NCBI RefSeq assembly: GCF_900108245.1
Contig: NZ_FNUY01000009.1
Location: 178,203-242,202 of the forward strand
Length of the DNA: 64,000 bases
Reading direction: 5' to 3'
Origin: Allobosea lathyri
GTDB lineage: Bacteria > Pseudomonadota > Alphaproteobacteria > Rhizobiales > Beijerinckiaceae
A program made the translations under genes and the position numbers. Of this stretch, positions 1-9,125 are shown piece after piece. Under the pieces are notes generated by a model. That model ran no database searches and was not told where the DNA came from. It saw nothing but the letters and a program-made list of their open reading frames with translations. Position 1 is the first letter of the stretch. Every line of letters starts with the position of its first letter.

Positions 1-204
1 GGCGAGGAGCTGAACGCCTCGGTTATGACCTGCTACCTGGATGCCGCTGTTTTCGCCGTGCACGGGAATATTCCGTCGCTCGTCTATGGGCCGATCGCCG
101 AGAGCATTCATGGCATTGACGAGCGCGTCAGCCTGCCCTCGCTGAAGCGCGTTACGAAGACGTTGGCACTGTTCGCTGCCGAATGGTGTGGCGTGCAAGC
201 TTGA
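1..204 (+). CDS. M20 family metallopeptidase, C-terminal end (partial)
   Basis: The gene is cut by the left edge of the window; only the last 67 codons are present, in frame 1, ending in TGA at 202-204. The fragment ends in the pattern usual for ArgE/DapE-type M20 deacetylases: a VYGP motif, then a histidine in ESIHGIDE, then SLPSLKR near the carboxyl end. In this family that late histidine is a metal ligand. The protein would be a zinc-dependent hydrolase acting on an N-acyl amino acid or small peptide. Its substrate cannot be judged from the fragment. It is followed by an aldehyde dehydrogenase and a dapA-like fragment, so it may belong to the same catabolic operon. Confidence 0.75.
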   Translation, partial: GEELNASVMTCYLDAAVFAVHGNIPSLVYGPIAESIHGIDERVSLPSLKRVTKTLALFAAEWCGVQA

Positions 205-395
205 GATTCCACCAGCGCAGGGGCCTCCGGCCTCAAGCGGGGAGCCGGAACCGACGACCTGCGGCTGAGCGGTGGAAGTCAGGCTCTTGAGCCGTGTTTC
301 GGCCGTCGGTCACGGTGTCCGGCGGCCTTGTCCCCGATGTTCCATATCGGCCGTTCGTTCCTCACTGGACGCGACGGCAACTCAGGATAGCGTGC

Positions 396-1805
396 ATGAT
401 CGCTGCAAAACTCAAAGCCGCTGAGAACGACGCCGTCATCGCCGTCGAGAACCCGTTCGACGGTTCTATCGTTGAGAAGGTTCCCTCGACCGGAGCGGAA
501 GCTCTTGACGACTTGCTCGCTCGCGCCCGCCGCGGCGCGGTCGCGTCCCGCCAACTGCCGCGTCACAAGCGCGCCGCTGTTCTCGAAGGCGCCGCGGCCC
601 TCATCGATGATCGCCGGGAGACCTTCGCAAGCACTATTGTTGCCGAGGCCGGAAAAACGATCGTTCAGGCGCGCAAGGAAGTGATGCGCTGCGTGAACAC
701 GCTAAAGCTCTCGGCTGAGGAGGCGAAGCGCAGTGCCGGCGAGGTTATCCCGTTCGATGCCTATCCGGGATCGGAGCTGCGTCAAGGCTGGTTCACGCGC
801 GAGCCGCTCGGGATCATCGCTGCGATAACGCCCTACAACGATCCTCTCAACTTGGTGGCGCACAAGCTTGGGCCGGCCATCGCTGGCGGAAATGCGATCC
901 TCCTCAAGCCGTCCGAACTGACACCGCTTTCCGCGATGAAACTGGTCGAGGCTCTCATCGAAGCCGGGTTGCCTGAGGAAATCATTACGATCGCCATCGG
1001 CGGCGTCGATCTTGGCAAGGCACTTGTCTCCGCCCGGGAGGTCCGCATGGTGTCGTTCACCGGCGGCTTTGCGGCAGGCGAGGCGATCACGCGTTCTGCC
1101 GGATTGAAGAAGCTTGCAATGGAGCTGGGCGGCAACGCCCCAGTCATCGTCATGGCCGACTGCGACTTCGACAAGGCCGTCGAAAGCTGCGTTTCGGGGG
1201 CCTTCTGGGCTGCCGGACAGAACTGCATCGGCGCCCAGCGCATTCTCGTCCAGGCGCAACTGTACGAGCGCTTCCGGGATGCCTTCGTTCGGGCCACCGC
1301 AAAGCTGAGAGCGGGCGATCCGTCACGAGAGGATACCGATGTTGGGCCGATGATTTCGGAGGATGTAGCGAGGCGGGCCCAAGCCTCCGTGAATGAGGCC
1401 ATAGAGTCCGGCGCGATCTTGCTTTGCGGCAATCTGCGGAAAGGCTCGCTCTATCACCCAACCGTCTTGGAAGGCACGCCCCCAACCTGCTCGCTGTGGC
1501 ACGAAGAGGTCTTCGCGCCGGTGGTGATGCTCGCGCCGTTCGAGACCTTCGACCAGGCAATCGAAATGGCCAATGATCCCGAATACAGCCTGCATGCCGG
1601 CATCTTCACGAACGACCTGTCGAAAGCGCTCGAAGCTGCTCAGCGAATTGATGCGGGCGGCGTCATGATCAATGACTCCTCGGACTATCGGTTCGACGCG
1701 ATGCCGTTTGGCGGCTCCAAGTATGGCAGCATGGGACGCGAGGGCGTACGATTCGCGTTCGAAGACATGACCCAACCGAAGGTCGTTTGTATCAATCGAG
1801 CCTGA
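396..1805 (+). CDS. NAD(P)-dependent aldehyde dehydrogenase family protein
   Basis: A 469-residue aldehyde dehydrogenase that would oxidise an aldehyde to its acid with NAD(P). The signatures are present: the cofactor-binding ITPYNDPLN and [11 protein letters not shown] segments at about 144-174, FTGG at 221-224, the general-base glutamate in MELGGNAP (Glu243) and the catalytic cysteine in GQNCIGA (Cys277). Length is typical. The frame stays open upstream to a GTG at 294, but the extra 34 residues do not resemble the family, so I chose the ATG at 396. The next coding segment, a dapA-like remnant, begins 4 bases after the stop, suggesting an original operon. Substrate unknown. Confidence 0.88.
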   Translation: MIAAKLKAAENDAVIAVENPFDGSIVEKVPSTGAEALDDLLARARRGAVASRQLPRHKRAAVLEGAAALIDDRRETFASTIVAEAGKTIVQARKEVMRCVNTLKLSAEEAKRSAGEVIPFDAYPGSELRQGWFTREPLGIIAAITPYNDPLNLVAHKLGPAIAGGNAILLKPSELTPLSAMKLVEALIEAGLPEEIITIAIGGVDLGKALVSAREVRMVSFTGGFAAGEAITRSAGLKKLAMELGGNAPVIVMADCDFDKAVESCVSGAFWAAGQNCIGAQRILVQAQLYERFRDAFVRATAKLRAGDPSREDTDVGPMISEDVARRAQASVNEAIESGAILLCGNLRKGSLYHPTVLEGTPPTCSLWHEEVFAPVVMLAPFETFDQAIEMANDPEYSLHAGIFTNDLSKALEAAQRIDAGGVMINDSSDYRFDAMPFGGSKYGSMGREGVRFAFEDMTQPKVVCINRA

Positions 1806-1808
1806 CGG

Positions 1809-2045
1809 TTGGCGGTGAGCGATCCAACAATACGCGGAAGAGTGCCGACCGAAGATGTTGCTGCCGAAGCGATCGCGGACGCGACCTCACGACCGACCGT
1901 ATCGATCTTTCGCGGGCTTTCCGCATTTCCGCTGACCCCGGTCGATGCCGGGGGTGTAGTCGATACCGACGCCTTCGCCCTAATTCTGGACCGGCTCGTC
2001 GCGGCCGACGTCGACACCATCGCCGTGCTCGGCAGCGCCGGCAGG
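1809..2045 (+). pseudogene. dihydrodipicolinate synthase-family (DapA-like) protein, N-terminal remnant
   Basis: The reading frame from the TTG at 1809 (or GTG at 1815) encodes a clear start of a DapA/NanA-type class I aldolase. The recognisable stretch is GLSAFPLTPVDAGG followed by LDRLVAADVDTIAVLGSAG, the first beta strand and helix of the barrel. Homology stops at about 2042, where the sequence changes to the left flank of a decayed IS6-type element. The rest of the barrel, including the Schiff-base lysine, is absent, so no enzyme can be made. It begins 4 bases after the aldehyde dehydrogenase stop. Confidence 0.7.
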
Positions 2046-2055
2046 CGTCGTCACG

Positions 2056-2420
2056 CTAACTCTGACGTGGCGGCCAGTCGTGTAGGTTGGCGGATATGGC
2101 CCTGCCGCCCATCAGCTACAAGCGCCATCTGTTCCCACGGCGATCATCGCCCATGCAGTGTACCTGTATTTCTGCTTTCGCCTGAGCCTGCGCCTGGTGG
2201 AGGAAATACTACCGGAGCGCGGCATCGCCGTTTCCTGCGAGCGAAGCGGCGCTAGGCCCTGAAGTTAGGGCGGGGCTACGCCCGCGGCCTCAAGCGAAAG
2301 AAGCCGAGCCGGCACGATCTCCGGCATCTCGAGGAGGTCGTGGTCACGATCGCCGGCAAGAAGCACTTGCTGTGGCGCGCGGCCGATCAAGACGGCTGTA
2401 TCCTCGATGAGATAGGGACG
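2056..2420 (+). mobile_element. degenerate IS6-family insertion sequence, transposase remnant
   Basis: From the ATG at 2096 the DNA reads MALPPISYKRHLFP, the usual start of an IS6-family transposase. It then drifts through several frames. With frameshifts corrected I can follow LRLVEEILPERGIAVS, then YARGLKRKKPSRHD, then HLEEVVVTIAGKKHLLWRA and DQDGCILDEI (the beginning of the DDE domain). At least two or three frameshifts and an in-frame stop are present, and the carboxyl half is missing after about 2415. The left boundary is approximate; I could not find both terminal inverted repeats. It interrupts the dapA-like gene. Confidence 0.65.
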
Positions 2421-2677
2421 CCGCGACCGTGGGCTGATGGGGGCGAGAGCGGCGCGGCCTTGAAGATCAGCGCGTCCTGCGTTTCTAAGTGGCATATGTT
2501 GAAGGCGCAGACCGGTTTACTCGGCGATGGCAAGTTCGGCGCCACAAGAAGCCGACGAAGGCCTTGTCGTTGCCCAACTTTACACATTCGCTTAAGTGGG
2601 GGGATTGCGCCCGCGGACCCGACCCGGTGAAGTCGCCCCAAGAGCTAAAATGAGAAAAGCTCTCCTGGGAGGATATT
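2421..2677. other. intergenic stretch, no gene recognised
   Basis: About 260 bases between the IS6-type remnant and the first transporter gene. Open frames exist, but I recognise no protein family in them. The only clear signal is a ribosome-binding site, GGGAGG at 2668-2673, which supports the GTG start at 2678. The promoter of the downstream operon should lie here. I see no convincing -35/-10 pair and no sigma-54-type -24/-12 element. Confidence 0.5.
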
Positions 2678-3907
2678 GTGCTGACAAGGTCAGGATTATT
2701 CGCCGCCGCGATGTTATGCGCGATCGCCGGCCCGGCAATCGCCCAGCCGAAGACGATCAGTCTTTGGCACCCGTTCACGCTTGAGACCGACATGATCTAT
2801 GGCGGCATCAAGGCCTTCAACGAGTCGCAGAGCGAATACCGCATCGACCCGCGTATCGTGCCCGGGCCGCAAATGGATTCCGAGCTGATCAAGGCGATCG
2901 CCAGCGGCTCGGTGCCGGACCTGGTGACACTCGACAATCCCGTCGTCGCCAGCTTCTCGGCGCAGGGCACGCTGACAGACCTGACCGAGCGCGTCGGCAA
3001 ATCGGCGGTCGTCAAGCCGGACGTCTATTTCAAGGGGCCATGGGCCTCCGGCCTCTGGAAGCAACGCATCTTCGCCGTGCCGCGCGACGCCAACACCCTG
3101 GCGCTCTGCTACAACGCCGACATGTTCAAGGCGAAGGGGCTTGATCCGGACAAGCCGCCCAAGACCTGGACCGAGCTGCTCGACGCCGCCAAGGCGCTGA
3201 AGGACCCGGCCAAGAACGTCTACGGCTTCGGCTTCAGCGCCGTGCAGGCCGACGAGGGCGTGTTCCAATTCCTGCCCTTCCTGCATCAGGCCGGCGGTGC
3301 GATCGACAAGCTCGACGCGCCGGAGGCGACCGAGGCGCTTGAGTTCTGGGCTGGCATGGTCAAGGACGGGATCGCCTCCCGCGACGTCATCAACCAGCGC
3401 CAGTACGAGGTGACCAATACCTTCATGGCCGCCAATGCCGCGATGGTGCTGTGCGGGCCATGGGAACTGCCGCGCCTGCAGAAGGAAGCCAAGTTCGCGT
3501 GGCGCCTTGCGCTGCTGCCGGTCAAGCCCGGCAAGGACATCGCGGCATCCGCGCTCGGCGGCTATGACTGGGTCGTGCCCAAGGGCGCCAAGCAGGTCGA
3601 TGGCGCCTTCCGTTTCATCGAGTTCATGTCGGATCCGAAGATCCTGAACGAGGGCTGGAAAACCGGCCGGCTCGCGCCGCGCACCGACGTCACCGTCTCC
3701 GATCCGCTCTGGCCGCAGGCTTACGGCATCTACCGCAAGCAGCTCGAAAGCGCCCGCGCCCGTGGTCCGCATCCGCAATGGCCGGAGATCTCGCGCGCCA
3801 TTCAGATCGCCATGCAGGAGGCCGTGACAGGCACCAAGCCCGCGGGAACCGCGCTTGCCGACGCGGCGCGCAAGATCAAGCCGATCTTGGCCAAGACGCC
3901 GTTGTGA
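2678..3907 (+). CDS. ABC transporter substrate-binding protein (extracellular solute-binding family 1)
   Basis: A 409-residue periplasmic binding protein of the carbohydrate (MalE/UgpB) type that would deliver a sugar or related solute to the two permeases encoded just downstream. It begins with a Sec signal peptide (basic MLTRSG, hydrophobic core, AIAQ cleavage region near residue 23). The mature part opens with KTISLWHPF and contains VPDLVTLDNP and the late family-1 pattern AFRFIEFMSDP. The GTG start at 2678 has GGGAGG five bases upstream. It is the first gene of a forward run of seven genes. No ATP-binding subunit accompanies the system. Confidence 0.88.
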   Translation: MLTRSGLFAAAMLCAIAGPAIAQPKTISLWHPFTLETDMIYGGIKAFNESQSEYRIDPRIVPGPQMDSELIKAIASGSVPDLVTLDNPVVASFSAQGTLTDLTERVGKSAVVKPDVYFKGPWASGLWKQRIFAVPRDANTLALCYNADMFKAKGLDPDKPPKTWTELLDAAKALKDPAKNVYGFGFSAVQADEGVFQFLPFLHQAGGAIDKLDAPEATEALEFWAGMVKDGIASRDVINQRQYEVTNTFMAANAAMVLCGPWELPRLQKEAKFAWRLALLPVKPGKDIAASALGGYDWVVPKGAKQVDGAFRFIEFMSDPKILNEGWKTGRLAPRTDVTVSDPLWPQAYGIYRKQLESARARGPHPQWPEISRAIQIAMQEAVTGTKPAGTALADAARKIKPILAKTPL

Positions 3908-3971
3908 TTGCGAACGGGGAGCGGCCAGCGCCGCTCCCGCCTGCCCAAGCCGAGTTCGGAGCCAACTGCCT

Positions 3972-4856
3972 ATGCCGGGATCTCCCTCAGCGCTGCTCTA
4001 TGTCTTCCTGGCGCTGCCGATCCTTTATCTCATCGGCTTCGTCGGCTTTCCGATCGCCTATAACCTGATGATGAGCGTGCAGGAGGTGAATCTCGGCAAC
4101 ATCACCGAGTTCATCCGCCCCTTCGTCGGGCTCGACAACTACCGCACGGTCCTCGCCGACGAATCGTTCCAGAAGGTACTGGTCAACACCTTGCTCTTCG
4201 TCGGCTGCAACGTCGTGGCGCAGGTCGGGATCGGGCTCGGCGTGGCATTGTTCTTCGCCCAGGATTTTCCGGGAGCGGGTTTCATGCGCGGGCTTTTGCT
4301 CTGTTCCTGGATGCTGCCGGCGCTCGTCGTCGGCGCCCTGTGGAAATGGATCTTCGCCACCGAGTACGGCGTTGCCAACTCCGTGCTCTCGGCCCTGCAT
4401 CTGATCGGCTCGCCGATCCATTGGCTTTCCGACCCGGCGGTGGCGCTGACTTCGGTGACCCTCGCCAATATCTGGTTCGGCATGCCCTTCAGCATGATCC
4501 TGATCGCCGCCGCGCTGACCGCGATCCCGAAGGAGCATTACGAGGCCGCCTCGCTCGACGGCGCCGGCAGCGCGGCTCGCTTCTGGTACATCACCTTGCC
4601 GGCGTTGAAGCCGGCGCTGCTCGCCGTCGCCTGCCTGGTGACGATCTACACCATGCGGGCCTTCGACCTGATCTTCGCGATGACGCAGGGCGGGCCGCTC
4701 GACGCCTCGAACGTGCTGCCGCTGCTCTCGTATCAGTTCTCGTTCAAGCAGTTCGATTTCGGCGTAGGCTCGGCCATGGGCTCCTTTGCCTTCCTGATCG
4801 TCTTCGGCGTAGCGCTGCTTTACGTACGCACGCTGAAGCAGGAGACGGCGTCATGA
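3972..4856 (+). CDS. carbohydrate ABC transporter permease (MalF type)
   Basis: A 294-residue inner-membrane permease of the MalF/UgpA class, with about six hydrophobic segments. The first is at ALLYVFLALPILYLIGFVGF. The EAA loop that docks the ATPase is EHYEAASLDGAGSAARFW at about 188-205. I chose the ATG at 3972 because the frame upstream to 3855 overlaps the end of the binding-protein gene and is not hydrophobic. Its stop overlaps the start of the next permease (ATGA at 4853-4856), a sign of translational coupling. Together the two permeases form the channel for the solute captured by the protein encoded at 2678. Confidence 0.87.
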   Translation: MPGSPSALLYVFLALPILYLIGFVGFPIAYNLMMSVQEVNLGNITEFIRPFVGLDNYRTVLADESFQKVLVNTLLFVGCNVVAQVGIGLGVALFFAQDFPGAGFMRGLLLCSWMLPALVVGALWKWIFATEYGVANSVLSALHLIGSPIHWLSDPAVALTSVTLANIWFGMPFSMILIAAALTAIPKEHYEAASLDGAGSAARFWYITLPALKPALLAVACLVTIYTMRAFDLIFAMTQGGPLDASNVLPLLSYQFSFKQFDFGVGSAMGSFAFLIVFGVALLYVRTLKQETAS

Positions 4857-5701
4857 GCGTCAGGCTCCGCCAGCTCGGCGTGCTGCCCTTCGGCGGCTGG
4901 CCGGTTACCGCCATCGCCACCATCGGCATCGGGCTCTACCTGTTCCCGATCTACTGGATGCTGATCTCCGGCCTGAAGGATTCGGCCGAGATATTCGCCA
5001 ACCCGCCGACCTTCGTGCCGCGGGCGCCGTCGCTCTCCGCCTTCGAGTACGTCTTCGTCCGCGAGAACGTGCTGCGCTACCTGCGCAACAGCCTGACTAT
5101 CGCCATCCCTGTGACCATCCTGACGCTCGTGCTCGGCGCGATGGGCGCCTATGCGATGAGCCGGCTGCGCAACCGCGTGGTCGATGTCGCGATCGTCATC
5201 GTGCTGCTGCTCCAGGTCTTCCCGGAGGCGCTGCTGGCGACGCCGATGTTCATCATCTTCCGCTCGCTCGACCTGCTCAACACCTTCGCCGCCGTCATCC
5301 TGGCGACGACCTCGAAGACGCTCGCCTTCGCGCTGGTGATCCTGCGGCCGATGTTCCGGCAGGTGCCGTTCGAGCTGGAGGAAGCCTCCTTCGTCGATGG
5401 CTGCACCAGGCTGCAGACCTTCCGGCTGATTGTGCTGCCCTTGATGAAGGTGCCGCTGATCGTCGTCGGCACGCTCTGCTTCGTCCAGGCCTACGGTCAG
5501 TTCGTCTACGGGCTGACACTGCTCAGCCAGCAGGAGCTGCAGCCGGCGACGGTCGGCATCTACAGCTTCGTCGGCGCCGAATATGCCGACTGGCACCGGG
5601 TCATGGCCTTCTCCTCGATCTTCGTGCTGCCGATCCTGGCGATCTTCCTCGCCATGCAGCGGCGGATCGTCTCCGGCCTGACGGCAGGGGCACTGAAATG
5701 A
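4853..5701 (+). CDS. carbohydrate ABC transporter permease (MalG type)
   Basis: A 282-residue partner permease of the MalG/UgpE class. It starts at the ATG in the ATGA overlap with the MalF-type gene. The protein has an early membrane helix ([19 protein letters not shown]), which is typical of MalG, and an EAA loop, [19 protein letters not shown], in the third quarter. It ends with the common [10 protein letters not shown] tail. No ATPase gene follows; the next genes are metabolic, so the pair must use an ATP-binding subunit encoded elsewhere. Confidence 0.88.
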   Translation: MSVRLRQLGVLPFGGWPVTAIATIGIGLYLFPIYWMLISGLKDSAEIFANPPTFVPRAPSLSAFEYVFVRENVLRYLRNSLTIAIPVTILTLVLGAMGAYAMSRLRNRVVDVAIVIVLLLQVFPEALLATPMFIIFRSLDLLNTFAAVILATTSKTLAFALVILRPMFRQVPFELEEASFVDGCTRLQTFRLIVLPLMKVPLIVVGTLCFVQAYGQFVYGLTLLSQQELQPATVGIYSFVGAEYADWHRVMAFSSIFVLPILAIFLAMQRRIVSGLTAGALK

Positions 5702-5729
5702 CCGAAACCCGCTATCGAAGGCCAGTACA

Positions 5730-6452
5730 ATGCGCGTGACCGTGTGGAACGAGTTCCGTCACGAGAAATCCAACCCGATCGTCGCCGGAATCTATCCAGC
5801 CGGCATCCATGGCGCGATCGCCTCCGGTCTCGTCGAGAACGGCATTTTGGGTGTGACCACCGCAACTCTGGACGAGCCGGAACAGGGGCTCTCGACCGAG
5901 CGTCTGGCTGAGACCGACGTACTGCTCTGGTGGGGCCACCGCCACCATGACGAGGTCTCGGACGCGCTGGCGGCGGCGGTCTGCGAGCGCGTCAATGCCG
6001 GGATGGGCCTCATCGTGCTGCATTCCGGGCATTTCTCAAAGGTGTTCAAGCGGCTGATGGGTACGCCCTGCACCTTGCGCTGGCGCGCCCAGGGCGAGCT
6101 TGAGCGGCTCTGGGTGGTCGATCCCGCCCATCCCGTCGCTGCTGGCCTCCCGCCCTTCTTCGAACTGGAGCGCGAGGAGATGTATGGAGAGCCCTTCGAG
6201 GTGCCGCCGCCGGACGAGCTCGTCTTCCTGAGCTGGTTCAAGGGCGGCGAGGCGTTTCGCAGCGGCTGCGGCTATCGGCGCGGGCGCGGGCGGATCTTCT
6301 ATTTCCGGCCCGGTCACGAGACCTTCCCGACCTATAACGACGCCACGATCCGCAAGGTCATCGCCAATGCCGTGCGCTGGGCCGCACCTGCGGTGATGGA
6401 GGCCGAGCCCTTCCAGAACCGGCGCATCATGCCGCCGCTCGAGCCGATCTGA
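5730..6452 (+). CDS. ThuA domain-containing protein
   Basis: A 240-residue protein of the ThuA family (trehalose-utilisation type, glutamine-amidotransferase-like fold). It begins [12 protein letters not shown] and carries [28 protein letters not shown] and a [16 protein letters not shown] segment rich in histidine, all typical. The biochemical activity of ThuA proteins is not firmly established; in rhizobia thuAB is linked to use of trehalose-type disaccharides through 3-keto derivatives. It sits between the permease genes and the Tm-1-like gene in one operon, which suggests it acts on the imported compound. Confidence 0.85.
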   Translation: MRVTVWNEFRHEKSNPIVAGIYPAGIHGAIASGLVENGILGVTTATLDEPEQGLSTERLAETDVLLWWGHRHHDEVSDALAAAVCERVNAGMGLIVLHSGHFSKVFKRLMGTPCTLRWRAQGELERLWVVDPAHPVAAGLPPFFELEREEMYGEPFEVPPPDELVFLSWFKGGEAFRSGCGYRRGRGRIFYFRPGHETFPTYNDATIRKVIANAVRWAAPAVMEAEPFQNRRIMPPLEPI

Positions 6453-6462
6453 GGGCTGCGCG

Positions 6463-7671
6463 ATGGGCAAGCGCATCTACATCGCTGGCACGCTCGACAC
6501 CAAGAGTGCCGAGTTGGCGTACGCCCGCGACGCCATCCGCGCGATGGGCGAGCAGGCTGTGATCGTCGATCTCTCGACGCAGCCGCACGGCCATGCCGCC
6601 GATATTAGCGCTGCCGTGGTTGCGGCCTACCATCCGGGTGGCGCCAAGGCCGTCTTCACCGGCGACCGCGGCACTGCGATCGCGGCGATGACCGAGGCCT
6701 TCGCCCGCTTCCTGCCGGCTCGGGACGACATCGCGGGCGTGCTCGGGCTCGGCGGTTCGGGCGGGACGGCGCTGATCGCGCCGGCCATGCGGGCGCTGCC
6801 GGTGGGCACGCCGAAGCTGATCGTCTCGACCGTCGCCTCCGGCAATGTCGCCGGCTATGTCGGGCCGACCGACATCGCGATGATGTATTCGGTCACCGAC
6901 ATTGCGGGGCTGAACCGAATCTCGCGGCTGGTGATCGCCAACGCCGCGCATGCGGTCGCCGGCATGGTGCGCAGCGCGGCGATGATCGCGCCTTCGGCCG
7001 AGGACAAGCCCCCGATTGGGCTGACCATGTTCGGCGTCACCACGCCCTGCGTGAACCAGACGGTGGCGCAGCTCTCGGGCGCGTTCGAGTGCCTTGTCTT
7101 CCATGCCACGGGCACCGGCGGTCAGTCGCTCGAGAAGCTGGTCGATTCCGGGCTGATCACAGCCGCGATCGACGCGACCACGACCGAGCTCTGCGACCTG
7201 CTGATGGGCGGCATCTTCCCCTGCACGGAGGACCGGCTCGGCGCCTTCGCACGCACCGGCGTGCCCTATGTCGGCAGTTGCGGCGCGCTCGACATGGTCA
7301 ATTTCGGCCCGCTCGACACGGTGCCGCCGCGCTATTCCGGGCGGTTGTTCTACCAGCACAATCCGCAGGTCACGCTGATGCGGACCACGCCGGAGGAGAA
7401 TGCCCGGATGGGCGCCTGGCTCGGCGAACGGCTCAATCGCTGTCAGGGGCCGGTGCGCTTCCTGATCCCCGAGGGGGGCGTCTCGCTGCTCGATTTGCCG
7501 GGCCAGCCTTTTCACGATCCGGCCGCGGACGCGGCTCTGTTTGCGGCGCTGGAGCGAACGCTCAAGCCGACATCGCGCTGCAAGCTGCTGCGCCTGCCCT
7601 ACGCCATCAACGACGCTGCATTCGCCGACGCCCTCGTCGCCCAGATGCATGAAGCCCTAGCAGAGGCCTGA
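6463..7671 (+). CDS. Tm-1-like ATP-binding domain-containing protein (UPF0261 family)
   Basis: A 402-residue member of the UPF0261 family, related to the amino-terminal half of the tomato Tm-1 virus-resistance protein. Characteristic segments are [18 protein letters not shown] at the start, a glycine-rich [14 protein letters not shown] and the [11 protein letters not shown] motif. Family members bind ATP; a metabolic reaction has not been assigned. The next gene, three bases downstream, encodes the TIM-barrel partner. In fungi and plants these two domains are fused in one protein, so the adjacency fits a functional pair. It appears co-transcribed with the transporter genes. Confidence 0.88.
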   Translation: MGKRIYIAGTLDTKSAELAYARDAIRAMGEQAVIVDLSTQPHGHAADISAAVVAAYHPGGAKAVFTGDRGTAIAAMTEAFARFLPARDDIAGVLGLGGSGGTALIAPAMRALPVGTPKLIVSTVASGNVAGYVGPTDIAMMYSVTDIAGLNRISRLVIANAAHAVAGMVRSAAMIAPSAEDKPPIGLTMFGVTTPCVNQTVAQLSGAFECLVFHATGTGGQSLEKLVDSGLITAAIDATTTELCDLLMGGIFPCTEDRLGAFARTGVPYVGSCGALDMVNFGPLDTVPPRYSGRLFYQHNPQVTLMRTTPEENARMGAWLGERLNRCQGPVRFLIPEGGVSLLDLPGQPFHDPAADAALFAALERTLKPTSRCKLLRLPYAINDAAFADALVAQMHEALAEA

Positions 7672-7674
7672 ACC

Positions 7675-8514
7675 ATGCCCCCATTCCAGAGACAACAGCT
7701 GGTCGACCGCTTTCAGGACATGGTCCGTCGCGGCGAGAAGATCGTCGGCGGCGGCGCCGGCACCGGCCTTTCCGCCAAATGCGAGGAGGAAGGCGGGATC
7801 GACCTGATCGTGATCTACAATTCCGGGCGATATCGCATGGCCGGGCGCGGTTCTCTCGCCGGCGTGCTCGCCTATGGCAATGCCAACGATATCGTCAAGG
7901 AAATGGCCCGCGAGGTGCTGCCGGTGGTCAAGCGCACGCCGGTGCTCGCCGGGGTCAACGGTACCGACCCGTTCTGCCTGTTCGACTCTTTCCTCGACGA
8001 GCTGAAGTGCATGGGCTTCTCCGGCGTGCAGAACTTCCCGACAGTCGGGCTGATCGACGGTGTCTTCCGGGCCAATCTGGAGGAGACCGGGATGGGCTAT
8101 GGCCATGAGGTCGAGATGATCCGGATGGCGCGCTCGAAGGACATGCTGACCACCCCTTACGTCTTCAACGAAGCCGAAGCGGTCGCGATGACCGAGGCCG
8201 GCGCCGACATCCTCGTCGCGCATATGGGCCTGACCGTCGGCGGTTCGATCGGCGCCGAGACCGCCTTCAGCCTGGCCGATTGCGTCCCCCGCATCGACGC
8301 CATCGCCGCGGCGGCACGCAGCGTGCGCGAGGACATCATCATCCTGTGCCATGGCGGGCCGATCTCCTCGCCGGACGACGCCCGCTACATCCTTTCACAA
8401 TGCCGTCACTGCCATGGCTTCTACGGCGCCAGTTCACTGGAGCGGCTGCCGACCGAGGCTTCGCTGACGGCCCAGACGCGAAGCTTCAAGGCGATCGCAA
8501 AGGCCGCCGAATAG
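7675..8514 (+). CDS. phosphoenolpyruvate hydrolase family protein (TIM-barrel)
   Basis: A 279-residue TIM-barrel protein of the family often annotated as phosphoenolpyruvate hydrolase or TIM-barrel signal-transduction domain. Visible signatures are [12 protein letters not shown], the NSGRYRMAG segment, [13 protein letters not shown], a late HGGPISSP loop and GASSLERLP. It corresponds to the carboxyl half of the Tm-1 protein, while the preceding gene, three bases upstream, corresponds to the amino half. The same domain recurs as the sensor of the regulator at 9126-10961 and, truncated, at 12913-13518. A catabolic lyase or hydrolase role is inference; the family is poorly characterised. Confidence 0.87.
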   Translation: MPPFQRQQLVDRFQDMVRRGEKIVGGGAGTGLSAKCEEEGGIDLIVIYNSGRYRMAGRGSLAGVLAYGNANDIVKEMAREVLPVVKRTPVLAGVNGTDPFCLFDSFLDELKCMGFSGVQNFPTVGLIDGVFRANLEETGMGYGHEVEMIRMARSKDMLTTPYVFNEAEAVAMTEAGADILVAHMGLTVGGSIGAETAFSLADCVPRIDAIAAAARSVREDIIILCHGGPISSPDDARYILSQCRHCHGFYGASSLERLPTEASLTAQTRSFKAIAKAAE

Positions 8515-8548
8515 GCGCGGCTAAAGATAACAGGACAGGAGGAAACAG

Positions 8549-8992
8549 ATGGCGAAAGTCTATATCAGCGGCATCATCGATGCGCCGGTCGACAAGGTCT
8601 GGGCCTATGCCCGCGATTTCAACGGCCATGGCGAATGGCATCCGCTGATTGCCAAGAGTCATGTCGAGGATGGCTTGCCGAGCGACCAAGTCGGCTGCGT
8701 GCGCAATTTCACGCTGACCAATGGCGGGCATCTGCGCGAGCGCCTCCTCTCGTTCAGCGATCTGGAGCGGCGCTTTACCTACAACATCATCGTCTCGCCC
8801 ATGCCGATCGAGAACTACGTCGCGACCTTCGGCGTCAAGCCCGTGACCGAGGGCAACAAGACCTTCGTCGAGTGGATGGCCGAGTTCGACGTCTCGCCGG
8901 CCGACGAGGCCGGCATCAAGGAAAAAGTTGGTCGGGGCACGTTTGCCGAGGGTATCAAGGCGCTGGAAAAGGCAGTGACGGCGCGGGGCTGA
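8549..8992 (+). CDS. SRPBCC family protein
   Basis: A 147-residue helix-grip protein of the START/polyketide-cyclase (SRPBCC) superfamily. It opens with the usual YISGIIDAPVDKVWAYARDF and FNGHGEWHP, and has the beta-rich body with FVEWMAEFDVSP and the long carboxyl helix. Such proteins bind hydrophobic or aromatic ligands or act as cyclases; no specific function can be given. It is the last gene of the forward operon, with a clear ribosome-binding site (AGGAGG at about 8536-8541), and faces the convergent regulator gene. Confidence 0.82.
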   Translation: MAKVYISGIIDAPVDKVWAYARDFNGHGEWHPLIAKSHVEDGLPSDQVGCVRNFTLTNGGHLRERLLSFSDLERRFTYNIIVSPMPIENYVATFGVKPVTEGNKTFVEWMAEFDVSPADEAGIKEKVGRGTFAEGIKALEKAVTARG

Positions 8993-9125
8993 CACTCCTC
9001 GCCACGACTGGCCTCCGTCGTCGTGCTCGCCCTTGTGGCGAGCATCCAGGTCTTGCGACATGGACTAAGGGAAGACGTGGATGGTCAGGACAAGCCCGAC
9101 CATGACGAGAAGTGGCCGTCTACAA

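Noticed and set aside
2763..2782. TGGCAC ... GCTT pattern resembling a sigma-54 promoter
   Set aside because: The spacing between the GG and GC elements is one base too long, and it lies inside the binding-protein coding sequence.
2714..3778. Long reverse open frame of 354 codons
   Set aside because: It is the shadow of the binding-protein gene; GC-rich codon bias opens the antisense frame, and the sequence has no family features.
8998..9042. CTCGCCAC / GTGGCGAG inverted repeat between convergent genes
   Set aside because: The loop is 29 bases and no T tract follows, so I do not call a terminator.
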